Assembly (NCBI GenBank): GCA_964587885.1
Contig: CAZPME010000024.1
Location: forward strand, 1 to 33,079
From: UBA60 sp964587885
Lineage (GTDB): Archaea; Thermoplasmatota; Poseidoniia; Poseidoniales; Poseidoniaceae
DNA length: 33,079 nucleotides
Direction: 5' to 3'
The first letter of the stretch is position 1. Every line of letters begins with the position of its first letter. The position numbers were made by a program, and so were the translations under genes. Shown piece by piece: positions 23,164-31,462 of the stretch. The notes below the pieces were generated by a model that saw nothing but the letters and a program-made list of their open reading frames with translations, was not told where the DNA came from and ran no database searches.

Positions 23164-24750
23164 TTAGTCGCCACGAGCCGAAATCACTTGGTCGACCCTG
23201 AGCAAACTGCAAGCAGCCTCAATCGCCGCCTTCCATGCGTGTGAATGTGATTCGGTTGGGGCTGGATAATCCGCTACGGTACCAACTTCACCGTTAGCAG
23301 TAATCCCGGCCGCGTTGGGTTGCCCCGTTCTAATAGCGGCACGTAACTCGAGTAGTCGATCGAGTGGGTCTGCTCCAGCATTAGTTGCAAGTGTTGTAGG
23401 AATGATTTCCAAGGCCCGAGCAAATGCTTCCATGGCTAATCGTTCACGCCCTGCTTGGGATTCTGCAGCGATACGTACTGCAGCTGCCGCGCTAGCATGT
23501 GGGTGGCCACCACCGTAACTGATTTGACGGGTTGAGATTGCTGAGGTAGTTGTACGAAGTGCATCATGGATTGCCCGTACGGTCTCTTCGATTGCGACAT
23601 CGTTTGAGCCGCCAACCTCAATGGTTGCAAAATGGGATTCGTTTCCAGTTAGGTAGATTTTCTCTTCCACCCCCTCGCTACTTTCTTGACGCTGTATCCT
23701 TAGACTGGCAAGAGTGCCTAAATCATCCCTAGAAAGATCGGCCAGATGGTGAACCAATCGGCCACTAGATACACCAGATATCCTCTCAAGGTCTTGTGAA
23801 TCAATACCTCCGATGACAAAACAGCCAGCATTGACGAGTCGGTGGAGTAAATTCTTGTCAATCTCCCCGGAACAAAAAATCGCTTGCGCACCTAAGTCCA
23901 ACAATAATTTAGCTTTACTTTCCAATAACTCCTCTTCAGCGGCTAAAAATTCTGATAATTGATCGGGGTTTGAAATTTCAATCTCGGCATCACGGGAGGT
24001 TTTTTCCACCGTTAAATCTCCGGCCAACACCACAGTGGGTGCTGATTGTAAAACCTGAGGCATGTGCTGGATTTCGATGCGCTTTTCAATGATAATTCCA
24101 TTATGGAGAATGCTTTCCGAAATCGCTTTGTGTCGTCCTTTGGCAATTAACACGTCTTCACTTGAAATACGTTCAATATCACCATCAATTCGGGCTACGC
24201 TCGTCAGTGCAAGCACTACCATTTCTGCTAAATGTTTAGCTGAGCCTTCGGCTGCTTTACCGTTCATTGCAGTAAATGCGACTTTGAATAATTCTTCATT
24301 ATCATCTGCACTAATGGTGACTGCTCCGTCTTGCAGGTTTTCTATGGCGACTGCTAAAGCCAATTGATACCCTTCGACTAATACTAGGGGGTGAAGTCCT
24401 TTGGCAAGCAATCGTCCTGCCTCCTGCATTAATTCTGCGGCGAATAAAATACATCCCGTGACGCCATCGCCAGCAGCAGATTCTTGGGCATTTCCAAGTT
24501 CTACGAATGCTTTTGCTGCGGGGTGTTTAATCAATAATTCAGCGATGATTTTTGCCCCATCATTGGTGACGGCCGTCTCACCATTTGATTTATACAACAT
24601 CTTGTCTAAGCCGCGTGGTCCATACGTCTTGCGTAAGATATTGGCAAGAGCAATTGCTGCCCCGGCCAATTTTTGTTGTACTTCGATGCCACTAGTCACA
24701 GAGGTGTTTTCGCGTAGAATTACCACCGGCACATTACCCTCCACGGCCAT
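23164..24750 (-). CDS. Divergent group II chaperonin (thermosome) subunit
   Basis: A 528-aa CCT/thermosome protein. Equatorial ATP-binding elements: KTYGPRGLDKML, VTNDGAKII and AGDGVTGCILFAAELM, where the usual GDGTTT is GDGVTG; RAIHDALRTTTSAI keeps the Asp that activates water; YGGGHPHASAAA keeps GGG but has lost the acidic residue normally found after it (GGGAxE). NAGADPLDRLLELRAAI and LLRVDQVISARGD are close to normal. The apical region is shorter or altered in places. Thermosome complexes mix paralogues, so this may be an accessory subunit with altered ATP turnover. The ATG at 24750 is preceded by a GGTGAGGGT-type site. The next gene upstream on the same strand is a small membrane protein. 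Confidence 0.9.
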   Translation of the reverse strand: MAVEGNVPVVILRENTSVTSGIEVQQKLAGAAIALANILRKTYGPRGLDKMLYKSNGETAVTNDGAKIIAELLIKHPAAKAFVELGNAQESAAGDGVTGCILFAAELMQEAGRLLAKGLHPLVLVEGYQLALAVAIENLQDGAVTISADDNEELFKVAFTAMNGKAAEGSAKHLAEMVVLALTSVARIDGDIERISSEDVLIAKGRHKAISESILHNGIIIEKRIEIQHMPQVLQSAPTVVLAGDLTVEKTSRDAEIEISNPDQLSEFLAAEEELLESKAKLLLDLGAQAIFCSGEIDKNLLHRLVNAGCFVIGGIDSQDLERISGVSSGRLVHHLADLSRDDLGTLASLRIQRQESSEGVEEKIYLTGNESHFATIEVGGSNDVAIEETVRAIHDALRTTTSAISTRQISYGGGHPHASAAAAVRIAAESQAGRERLAMEAFARALEIIPTTLATNAGADPLDRLLELRAAIRTGQPNAAGITANGEVGTVADYPAPTESHSHAWKAAIEAACSLLRVDQVISARGD

Positions 24751-24798
24751 ACCCTCACCTAATCCTGCGGACTACCTCGTATTCAAGAATCCTTGTAA

Positions 24799-25302
24799 TC
24801 ACAGGAATACAATATACCACCACAATATACCAACAAAAAAGGTCAATGTTGTGGTCCATTTCAAATGCATTTTGGCTACCTCTGGAAGAGTGGAGTCTGT
24901 GGTTTCTCCGAGCCGAGCAGCGCGCTCTTTGTCCCGCCTAATCCAATTAAAATTTGATATCGATAATCCGATCATCAAGACCCCCATGGTAATGGCGAGA
25001 ACTGTCACCAATCCTGAAGTGAAGCCAGCATTGAATATATCCCCCCCATCGGGCCCGAGTATAGTGATAATGGCCGGCAATAGGGGAAGGAGATAAGAAA
25101 AGAAATACCAAAAAATTTGATCGGAGATTTTTTTCTCCTCCATTTTTTCAGCACCATGGTCGTGTTTCCACACAAACCACCAGCCGGCGAAATTCATCAC
25201 TGCGGTCGCCGACGACGCCACGACGGTCAGTGCTAGCAAAGAGGGCATAACTCGCCAACGCGGGAAGACTTCAATAATGTCGCGATGCGGGTTTTTGCCC
25301 AA
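24799..25302 (-). CDS. Four-pass membrane protein, unknown family
   Basis: A 167-aa protein with four hydrophobic segments: about 20-43 (PSLLALTVVASSATAVMNFAGWW), 66-82 (WYFFSYLLPLLPAIITI), 94-113 (TSGLVTVLAITMGVLMIGLS) and 150-167 (TLTFFVGILWWYIVFL). A charged loop, KHDHGAEKMEEKKISD, follows the first span. The TTG start at 25302 has no clear ribosome site; ATG at 25248 is an alternative that removes a short charged N-terminus. It lies 27 bases after the stop of the ATPase-KH gene, on the same strand. Confidence 0.7.
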   Translation of the reverse strand: MGKNPHRDIIEVFPRWRVMPSLLALTVVASSATAVMNFAGWWFVWKHDHGAEKMEEKKISDQIFWYFFSYLLPLLPAIITILGPDGGDIFNAGFTSGLVTVLAITMGVLMIGLSISNFNWIRRDKERAARLGETTDSTLPEVAKMHLKWTTTLTFFVGILWWYIVFL

Positions 25303-25329
25303 TATTGACTGAAAATGACACGGAAATCG

Positions 25330-26682
25330 CTACTTTCGTCGCCTCTTTCCTTTCTTCCGCTTTCCGCCCTTATGTGTTTCCCACGCCCTCGATTGGCGAC
25401 TCCGCATCTCCTGGATATCAAACCCAGCATCTCCGTCTTGTTCCATGGTTTTTGAGAGGCTGCGCGGCATTTCCGACATCGGCTTAATTTGTAAGTTGAG
25501 GCCTAACTCCTCTTCCATATCCTTGACCATGCTCCCTTGGGGGCCAACTGCAGCGCCGACCATACGGTCGGGAACATATATGCTGGCCTGGGTCGTTGAA
25601 ACCAAATCAACTTCGCAACGCATGTGCAACATGTCCCTCACTGCATTACACAACCCGTGCCGTGCAAAACGCAGAATTGGGCTCTTAGTTCCACCAACTC
25701 CATCGACTGGAACTACCGAAATTTCTGAGCCGAATGCAAACATCTCATGTGACACCTTGCCCGAAGGGAATCGAACTACTTCTATGACTGGCCGTGAGAG
25801 GTCATCTTGCATTCCAGTTGGGGGTTTGACCACCATTCGTAATTCTAGAACTTGGACAATTTTTCCATGCTCAACGTGGAGAATTGTGTCGAGAACTTGT
25901 GGCACAAGGCCTAATTCCACTTTACCAATTAAACGCTGAATTGCTTCAAGGGCTGAATTAGCATGAGTTACACCAAGCAATCCCACGCCCGCAAGCCTAA
26001 CGTCGCTAAAAATTTCAAAATCTCGAGCTCGCCTTACCTCGTCAAAGATTACGAAGTCGGGACGAACGAGGAAAATTATTTCTGAGGTCTTTTCTAAATC
26101 GCCTTCTAGGGGTGCATATTGGGTAATGCGTGCGGCTAATTGTAGGTCGCGCGGTGCTTCCATCGTTTTGACCATTTGGCCCATTTCTGAGTCTAAATAT
26201 TCTGCTACTGCCTGCGCGAGAGTGGTTTTGCCAGAACCTGGTCGGCCGCTGATGAACACTCCGCGTTGGTGGTCACTAAGGCGCTCAATGAGACGAGGAT
26301 CGAGGTCGTATTGGTCGAGTGAAAGTTTGACCACTGGCCTGACAATAGTGATTTCTCGGGCATCAGAAAATGGTGGGCTAGCGCAGGTAATTCGCAAATC
26401 TCCTAATTGCAATACCATGCATCCGATGCGATTAATCTCGCGAAAACAATCGGGCCGATCTTGATTGGCTTCAACAAGACTTTCTAAATCACTTTGTAAT
26501 CGCTCCATTGCAAGGTTTTCCCACTCGCTTTGGCCTTCAACTTCAATCAATTTAATTTGACCAATGTGGCCCCGCTTAGTCCTTGGTAAACAACCTGCCT
26601 TGAGAAATAATGTGCTCACATCTTCATCCAACATTGCCTCTACTTCATCGGGCAATTCGGGGTGATCTCCGTGCGTGGCCAT
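25330..26682 (-). CDS. PilT-type ATPase with KH domain, COG1855-like but lacking the PIN domain
   Basis: About 450 aa (ATG 26682; a TTG three codons upstream is possible). Residues 25-50 (VSTLFLKAGCLPRTKRGHIG...) match the segment that normally follows the N-terminal PIN nuclease of archaeal COG1855 proteins. The ATPase has Walker A GRPGSGKTT (149-157), Walker B DFVIFDEVR (212-220) and GVTHANS (240-246). A KH RNA-binding domain follows with the GxxG loop GPQG (383-386) in VPDRMVGAAVGPQGSMVKDM. The C-terminus is a basic tail (GGKRKKGKRRRK). Full-length relatives are usually about 600 residues, and the PIN nuclease is absent here. Likely an RNA-associated ATPase; its process is not known. Confidence 0.88.
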   Translation of the reverse strand: MATHGDHPELPDEVEAMLDEDVSTLFLKAGCLPRTKRGHIGQIKLIEVEGQSEWENLAMERLQSDLESLVEANQDRPDCFREINRIGCMVLQLGDLRITCASPPFSDAREITIVRPVVKLSLDQYDLDPRLIERLSDHQRGVFISGRPGSGKTTLAQAVAEYLDSEMGQMVKTMEAPRDLQLAARITQYAPLEGDLEKTSEIIFLVRPDFVIFDEVRRARDFEIFSDVRLAGVGLLGVTHANSALEAIQRLIGKVELGLVPQVLDTILHVEHGKIVQVLELRMVVKPPTGMQDDLSRPVIEVVRFPSGKVSHEMFAFGSEISVVPVDGVGGTKSPILRFARHGLCNAVRDMLHMRCEVDLVSTTQASIYVPDRMVGAAVGPQGSMVKDMEEELGLNLQIKPMSEMPRSLSKTMEQDGDAGFDIQEMRSRQSRAWETHKGGKRKKGKRRRK

Positions 26683-26764
26683 TTCACTCAAGTAAAGGTG
26701 GGAGAGGAGAGCCCTTCACCCCTTCGGAATACCGGCCCGCAAATTTCCCAATATTAGCACAAGG

Positions 26765-27142
26765 TTATTGGCCCGCGGGTTCCATTGTGGTAAAGGCCCA
26801 ACCAATACTTGCAGTGGTTATTGCTGCTAGGGCAATCGCCCCTGTAGATGGCGCACCTAAAGATGAACTGTAAATGGAATATAATGCCAAAGTGAGAATG
26901 AGTAAGGCAGCGATTTTTACTGATTTTGCAATCGATAAATTTAGTGCCTCATGGAAGTAAGAATAATTCATTCCTGAGTAAATCAGTGCGGTCACTATTG
27001 TAAGGCCACTAAATGTCCAAAACCCGGTCATTGCCCCACACCAAAATCCAACCACGATAGCGGTAAATGACCCTAGGCCAGTAATTGTCCATAGCTTACA
27101 ACAACCGAGCATGGATGTGGCGAAGAGAAGATGATTCTTCAA
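26765..27142 (-). CDS. Small four-pass membrane protein, unknown family
   Basis: A 125-aa hydrophobic protein with four segments: about 4-18, 22-45 (GLGSFTAIVVGFWCGAMTG), 47-62 and a long C-terminal pair (VKIAALLILTLALYSIYSSS and ALAAITTASIGWAFTT). Three Cys lie in the first two spans. TTG start at 27142 with a GGGG-containing upstream region; ATG at codon 11 is an alternative. It begins 14 bases after the glycosyltransferase stop, which suggests an operon. Confidence 0.65.
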   Translation of the reverse strand: MKNHLLFATSMLGCCKLWTITGLGSFTAIVVGFWCGAMTGFWTFSGLTIVTALIYSGMNYSYFHEALNLSIAKSVKIAALLILTLALYSIYSSSLGAPSTGAIALAAITTASIGWAFTTMEPAGQ

Positions 27143-27156
27143 TCATCCCCATCAAC

Positions 27157-28095
27157 CTACTCGTATTTCTTTGGCTTGATGAGTTTACCAGTATCATCAC
27201 GTAACATTAATTCAAATTCACCAAGTTGGCCATCTTCTTCAAATTCAAAATATTGTTGAGTGTCAAAACCTTGCTTACGGAATACGCGCGGTGAAAAGGA
27301 TAGGCCGTGGATTCCAATATATCTGGCGCGCGGCACTACTGTAGTCAATCTTGCATAACCAGCATTCCACAAGCCTAATGCTGTCATCGCATCTTGACTG
27401 GTTGGAGTATTACGGTCTTGTTTTATCGCGAAGGGAGGTGTTAATGCATCTTCAGGAATTTCGAGTAATTTACCAGAATATTTGCGGCGGGGTTGTGTCA
27501 TCCAATGAGGCATGTATTTCTTACGAATACGGCGATGATTACGCTTTTTGTAAGGCACTCCATCAAGGTATTCTTCCTCATAATCATACAGTACGTGCTT
27601 GATGTCATCCCACACCTTGCGTGTTAAACAATAACCCCAGAAATGACGGTTGGTCGGAATTACTTTATCGAGGTCAGACAATTGTTCTTCTCGGTTTGTG
27701 GTGTTGAGGTTGTAAGCCATCACCGTACCAACATTGTCATATTGATGTGCCCAATCAGAAATTTTCAGTACGGTCGAAATATAACTAGATGAGAGAATCA
27801 TGTCGTCCTCAAAAAGAATTAGACGATCATAGCCCAGGCCATCGAAAATTTCGCGTCGGGCACCAATAAGGTGGCGACCTATTCCATAATTTGATTCACG
27901 GCAAACAATGTGTTTATTCTTGATTGATGAAGTATTAATCATCTCTATTAATTCGTCTTGACGAGATTCTCTCCCACCATCAAGGTAGAAATAAAAATCC
28001 AAGGTTTGGCTCTCGGGGTTACGCTCAAGGCTTTCCAGCGTTTGCTGGAAATACGATAAACGTTTGAAACCAATAACGAGAATCGCGGTCCTCAT
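27157..28095 (-). CDS. GT-A-fold glycosyltransferase (GNT-I/GT13-like)
   Basis: A 312-aa cytoplasmic glycosyltransferase. It begins with the Rossmann-like strand RTAILVIGFKRLSYFQQTLESL and YLDGGRES, and has the metal-binding acidic motif ILFEDDMI (93-100), an EDD version of DxD, followed by SSSYISTVLK. The N-acetylglucosaminyltransferase I family (GT13) shares the LEDD arrangement. GYCLTRKVWDDI (about 174) and GIHGLSF are later family-like blocks. Likely adds a sugar to a surface glycan or glycoprotein; donor and acceptor unknown. The ATG at 28095 follows GGTGGGAG. Downstream are a small membrane protein and upstream another, all on one strand. Confidence 0.82.
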   Translation of the reverse strand: MRTAILVIGFKRLSYFQQTLESLERNPESQTLDFYFYLDGGRESRQDELIEMINTSSIKNKHIVCRESNYGIGRHLIGARREIFDGLGYDRLILFEDDMILSSSYISTVLKISDWAHQYDNVGTVMAYNLNTTNREEQLSDLDKVIPTNRHFWGYCLTRKVWDDIKHVLYDYEEEYLDGVPYKKRNHRRIRKKYMPHWMTQPRRKYSGKLLEIPEDALTPPFAIKQDRNTPTSQDAMTALGLWNAGYARLTTVVPRARYIGIHGLSFSPRVFRKQGFDTQQYFEFEEDGQLGEFELMLRDDTGKLIKPKKYE

Positions 28096-28146
28096 GCTCC
28101 CACCAAACCTGCTGAGTCGGCTCGTGTGCTTAACCGCGCCGGGTGT

Positions 28147-28734
28147 TTAATCGTCATCAGCAAACTCATATTTACGAGCCGCTTCAACTGCGCCATCAGG
28201 TAAAAACCAGAAATCTGGGGTTGGCTCTGGCATGAAATCGTCCCACTTCTGAACCGTTCGAGCGAATATTTCTTCACTGGCTTGTGAAGCACACCACTCT
28301 AACACCCATTCAGCATCACTAACTACTTTCTCATCATCGCTAGCTACTCGCTTAAGAATTTCCGCCTGCATCGCTACAGCCATCATCCAATTGGGTGAAA
28401 GGGCATAGGTCATGAATGGGTTGCGTTCAGTATCAACACTACGCCATTCAATCCACAATCCAAGCACTCGGTCGTAAATCCAACCGACAAAAAGAACCGA
28501 AAGCAATACCCCTGCGAAAATACTCGCTAATCCCCAATATGTACGCGAAAAACCTAGCAAGGTTTCACTTGAAGTGAAAAACGGTCGCCAACGAACATAT
28601 GGCCAAATTAGTAAAGTTAGTGTGGTGGCCCAAAAGCCGACCGAAATAAATGCTTGAGATTGTTGTATTCGCCAATATTGTCGCATTACCCACTTTTTGG
28701 CGAAATGTTCCTGACTGGTGGAATCCCTACCCAT
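28147..28734 (-). CDS. Two-pass membrane protein with soluble C-terminal domain, unknown family
   Basis: About 195 aa from ATG 28734 (a TTG nine codons upstream is possible). Transmembrane segments at about 30-48 (AFISVGFWATTLTLLIWPY) and 64-84 (YWGLASIFAGVLLSVLFVGW). The remaining 110 residues are hydrophilic and Trp/Asp/Glu-rich, ending in FADDD, and probably lie in the cytoplasm. No known motif. It is the first gene of a likely unit with the glycosyltransferase (51 bases between them). The 28762-28889 gap upstream would hold its promoter. Confidence 0.7.
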   Translation of the reverse strand: MGRDSTSQEHFAKKWVMRQYWRIQQSQAFISVGFWATTLTLLIWPYVRWRPFFTSSETLLGFSRTYWGLASIFAGVLLSVLFVGWIYDRVLGLWIEWRSVDTERNPFMTYALSPNWMMAVAMQAEILKRVASDDEKVVSDAEWVLEWCASQASEEIFARTVQKWDDFMPEPTPDFWFLPDGAVEAARKYEFADDD

Positions 28735-28889
28735 ATTTGGTGGCGGACCATCGGCCTTCAAGACCCTTCGCTCTCAATGACGCTATATTCTACGTTTTTG
28801 AGCACGTGTTTACACCTTACAGAAAAAAGGGTTTATTCACTGGTTATCATCTCAATATAGTAGCCAAAGGGCCACGTAGCGAGTGAAGA

Positions 28890-31328
28890 CTAATCGCCAT
28901 CAGTTGAGCTGTCGTCGTCTCTTTCGGTTTCAGCTTCATTAGAGGTAGTGCCGTCTTCTCCAGTAGAGCCATCTGAAGATTCTGACCGCGGGGGATCGGA
29001 AACATCCTCTTTGGCTTCTTCGTCACCATCCATGTAATAGTAGTGGTTCACGTCGAATTCTGGTTTCCACAATTGGATTGATGCAGTCTCATTTAGTGTA
29101 GTTAGATTGTGTGCGGTTACTCCAGCCGGGGATATCGCATAAACAAAATCACCCATGAATATGGTTCGGCGGATGGAAGACTGACCCCAATAATAATCCT
29201 CGTAATCATTATAGAAATCTGAATGGTCAATTGTCCCGTATTCGCTGAGATTCTCACCTGGTACTGCGTGCAATAATACCAATTCACTAATGTAAGTATA
29301 CTTTGAATAATAGCGATTATTGATATATTGATAATCATAAGAATAGGTAGACATTGGTATGGCTAACATTTCCTTTGGCGCCCAATATTGGAAGGCTTTG
29401 TGGTCATAAGTTGCCTCTGACCAACCCCAATTCCAACTATGATCTCCAGCATTTTCATCAACTGGTGAGAGGAGTAATTTGCTCAACAAAGTTGGGTTTG
29501 AAAGATTAGTGACATTGAATTGACTAACTTGAACTGAAGACCAATCCAATCCAGTGCCGTCAGCATTTGCTGGTGGTAAGCCGATAGTAAGGAGATAGCC
29601 GTCATCCATCGGGTGGATATAGGTGGAAACCCCTGGCACTTCGAGTTCACCAAGGATAGTTGGGTTAGTTGGGTCAGATAGGTCGATGGTCCACAAGGGG
29701 TCCATATTGCGGAAGGTAACTATATAACAGATATCTCCAACAAAACGAGTTGCCCAAATGGTCTCTCCTTCAGCAATACCGCCAACATGGCCAACTTGGT
29801 TGAGAATTTTCAGCCCAGTTTCTGGGTCAAATGCTGGTATTAGAGTGACTACATGATTCTCCATCGGCTCAGGTTCAGCCATCCACCACCGGCCCCATTG
29901 GCCAGTAGTAGTCGCTACTCGAAGAGTGCCATTGTGTTCAGAGAGGGAAAATTGATCAAGGATTGTTCCATTTACACGCCCACTTCCAGAATAAATAGTG
30001 GTGCCCGCATTACTAATATCAAAGGTGTGTAGATTCGTTGCCTCGTCGAATCCTTCATTGCCCCAGAACCACCACCAATCATTGGCCGATTCGGCAATAA
30101 CAAGTACATCTTGACTAGCATATACTTGAGCCCAATTTGTCATTAGATGGTCGGCCTCGAAGGAAAAATCATCGGCCAGCAAATCAAGAGTAAATATTGA
30201 TGTAAAGGAACGGCTAGTGCTATCTTCGCTGGTAACGAAATCATCACAAGTATCGGCTGCTAAAGGATGAGTAATGATGTGGCCGGCATTACGTTCATAG
30301 ATTTGAGGCACAAGTTCATTTAACGGCGTTCCATAAATCAAATCGAGATTATCCTGAATCGTTCGATAAACTGATTCGTTTCGCACAACTTGGCGCATTG
30401 GATCTTCCACTTCATAATCCCAATAATTATCCGGGTAATTTACCCACATTTGTAGACCTGGAATATCAAGGTAGCCGTGGGTAACCATGCGTACGGTGCT
30501 ATTGACTTCTCGAGCGGTTTGATAATATCCTTCAATGTATAATTCTCGTGCTGGTTCAGGGGCTGAATGGTTAGAAATATCAATCACAGTCAACTTGGTC
30601 AATGAACTGGCTCGCCACCAATAATCGTCCGAATCGTACAATATATCGTATAGAGGGTCGTCGCTATCCATCATATATGCGTTAACCGTGGAAAGCACCA
30701 CTAGGTAATCCTCGCCAAGCATCATTGCCATCGGGCTTCCTTCAATTGAAATGTTAGATTCATAGATTAATTCTCCAGCCTCTGGGGTGCCGAGAATGAA
30801 TAATCGATTGTTTTGTAGTACGTATATATGGAATCCGTCGGTCTTGACAAAGTCGGCTTCATCGACTCCCCCCTCTTGGTTATTGGTGCCGGAATAATCT
30901 ACTCCTTCTTCGCGGTTGCCTTGCTGGCTGTTTTGAGCGCTACCGCCTGCTGATGGGGCTCCGCTATCAGTAGATGACTCGGCTACTGCTACATCACCAT
31001 CAACCATCATGTCGTCTTCGGCCCAACCCCAACGATAGGAATAATCATTCTCAAGGAATTCAAGTAGGCGCACGCGCATCTCTTCTGCAATGTGGTCTTT
31101 GAGAGTCGATTCTAATGAATTACAATCTTCAAACCCAATTAAATTCGGACTGGCTCGTGTGCGTGAAACAACATTAGACCAATCTTCTGGTAATTCAACC
31201 GGTTGCCATTCCTCATTGGGTGGATTGACAGTATCATCACCAAAGGTTTTCTCGTCCATTATCCCCATGCAGCCGGATGAAACCAATAGCATGAGAGTGA
31301 AAATAACAGTTGCATTTCGCATCTTCAT
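28890..31328 (-). CDS. Secreted beta-propeller lipoprotein (Beta_propel family)
   Basis: About 812 aa from ATG 31328, chosen because a signal peptide begins there (MKMRNATVIFTLMLLVSSGC) and ends in a lipobox-like VSSGC, and because a TATA box lies about 25 bases upstream, as in leaderless genes. An upstream ATG at 31382 would add 18 residues with no leader-like features. The mature chain has GGVDEADFVKTDGFHIYVL, the hallmark of the beta-propeller family PF09826, followed by repeated blade strands such as LTVIDISNHSAPEPARELYIEGYY and WTIDLSDPTNPTILGELEVPGVSTYIHPMDDGYLLTIG, shown as landmarks. It is rich in Trp, Tyr and Asp and ends in an acidic, disordered tail. Likely cell-surface-anchored; ligand or activity unknown. 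The membrane winged-helix gene lies just upstream. Confidence 0.88.
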   Translation of the reverse strand: MKMRNATVIFTLMLLVSSGCMGIMDEKTFGDDTVNPPNEEWQPVELPEDWSNVVSRTRASPNLIGFEDCNSLESTLKDHIAEEMRVRLLEFLENDYSYRWGWAEDDMMVDGDVAVAESSTDSGAPSAGGSAQNSQQGNREEGVDYSGTNNQEGGVDEADFVKTDGFHIYVLQNNRLFILGTPEAGELIYESNISIEGSPMAMMLGEDYLVVLSTVNAYMMDSDDPLYDILYDSDDYWWRASSLTKLTVIDISNHSAPEPARELYIEGYYQTAREVNSTVRMVTHGYLDIPGLQMWVNYPDNYWDYEVEDPMRQVVRNESVYRTIQDNLDLIYGTPLNELVPQIYERNAGHIITHPLAADTCDDFVTSEDSTSRSFTSIFTLDLLADDFSFEADHLMTNWAQVYASQDVLVIAESANDWWWFWGNEGFDEATNLHTFDISNAGTTIYSGSGRVNGTILDQFSLSEHNGTLRVATTTGQWGRWWMAEPEPMENHVVTLIPAFDPETGLKILNQVGHVGGIAEGETIWATRFVGDICYIVTFRNMDPLWTIDLSDPTNPTILGELEVPGVSTYIHPMDDGYLLTIGLPPANADGTGLDWSSVQVSQFNVTNLSNPTLLSKLLLSPVDENAGDHSWNWGWSEATYDHKAFQYWAPKEMLAIPMSTYSYDYQYINNRYYSKYTYISELVLLHAVPGENLSEYGTIDHSDFYNDYEDYYWGQSSIRRTIFMGDFVYAISPAGVTAHNLTTLNETASIQLWKPEFDVNHYYYMDGDEEAKEDVSDPPRSESSDGSTGEDGTTSNEAETERDDDSSTDGD

Positions 31329-31335
31329 AATTTGT

Positions 31336-31344
31336 GGGGGGGGG
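31336..31344. repeat. Nine-base G/C tract in a promoter spacer
   Basis: A run of nine G (plus strand) lies between the TATA-like element and the start of the propeller lipoprotein gene. Slippage here would change the TATA-to-start distance, which matters for leaderless transcription. Confidence 0.7.
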
Positions 31345-31348
31345 TTAC

Positions 31349-31358
31349 CTATTATAGA
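31349..31358 (-). promoter_or_regulatory. TATA box of the propeller lipoprotein gene
   Basis: On the minus strand ctctataatag is centred about 25 bases upstream of the ATG at 31328, and there is no ribosome site, which together suggest a leaderless transcript. Confidence 0.5.
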
Positions 31359-31462
31359 GCGGTTGGTGAAATGATTGGACATTTTTCACAATATTGCCCA
31401 TGAATCAGCCCAATTTTCCATAATTCAGCTATCTTGCCGCATTTTTTTGCGAATAGCGATAA

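Noticed and set aside
23164..24750. Thermosome gene as pseudogene
   Set aside because: The frame is full length and most ATPase residues are conserved; the altered motifs look like divergence, not decay.
31329..31382. 18-residue N-terminal extension of the propeller lipoprotein
   Set aside because: It contains the TATA box and the nine-base tract, and the signal peptide begins at the later ATG.
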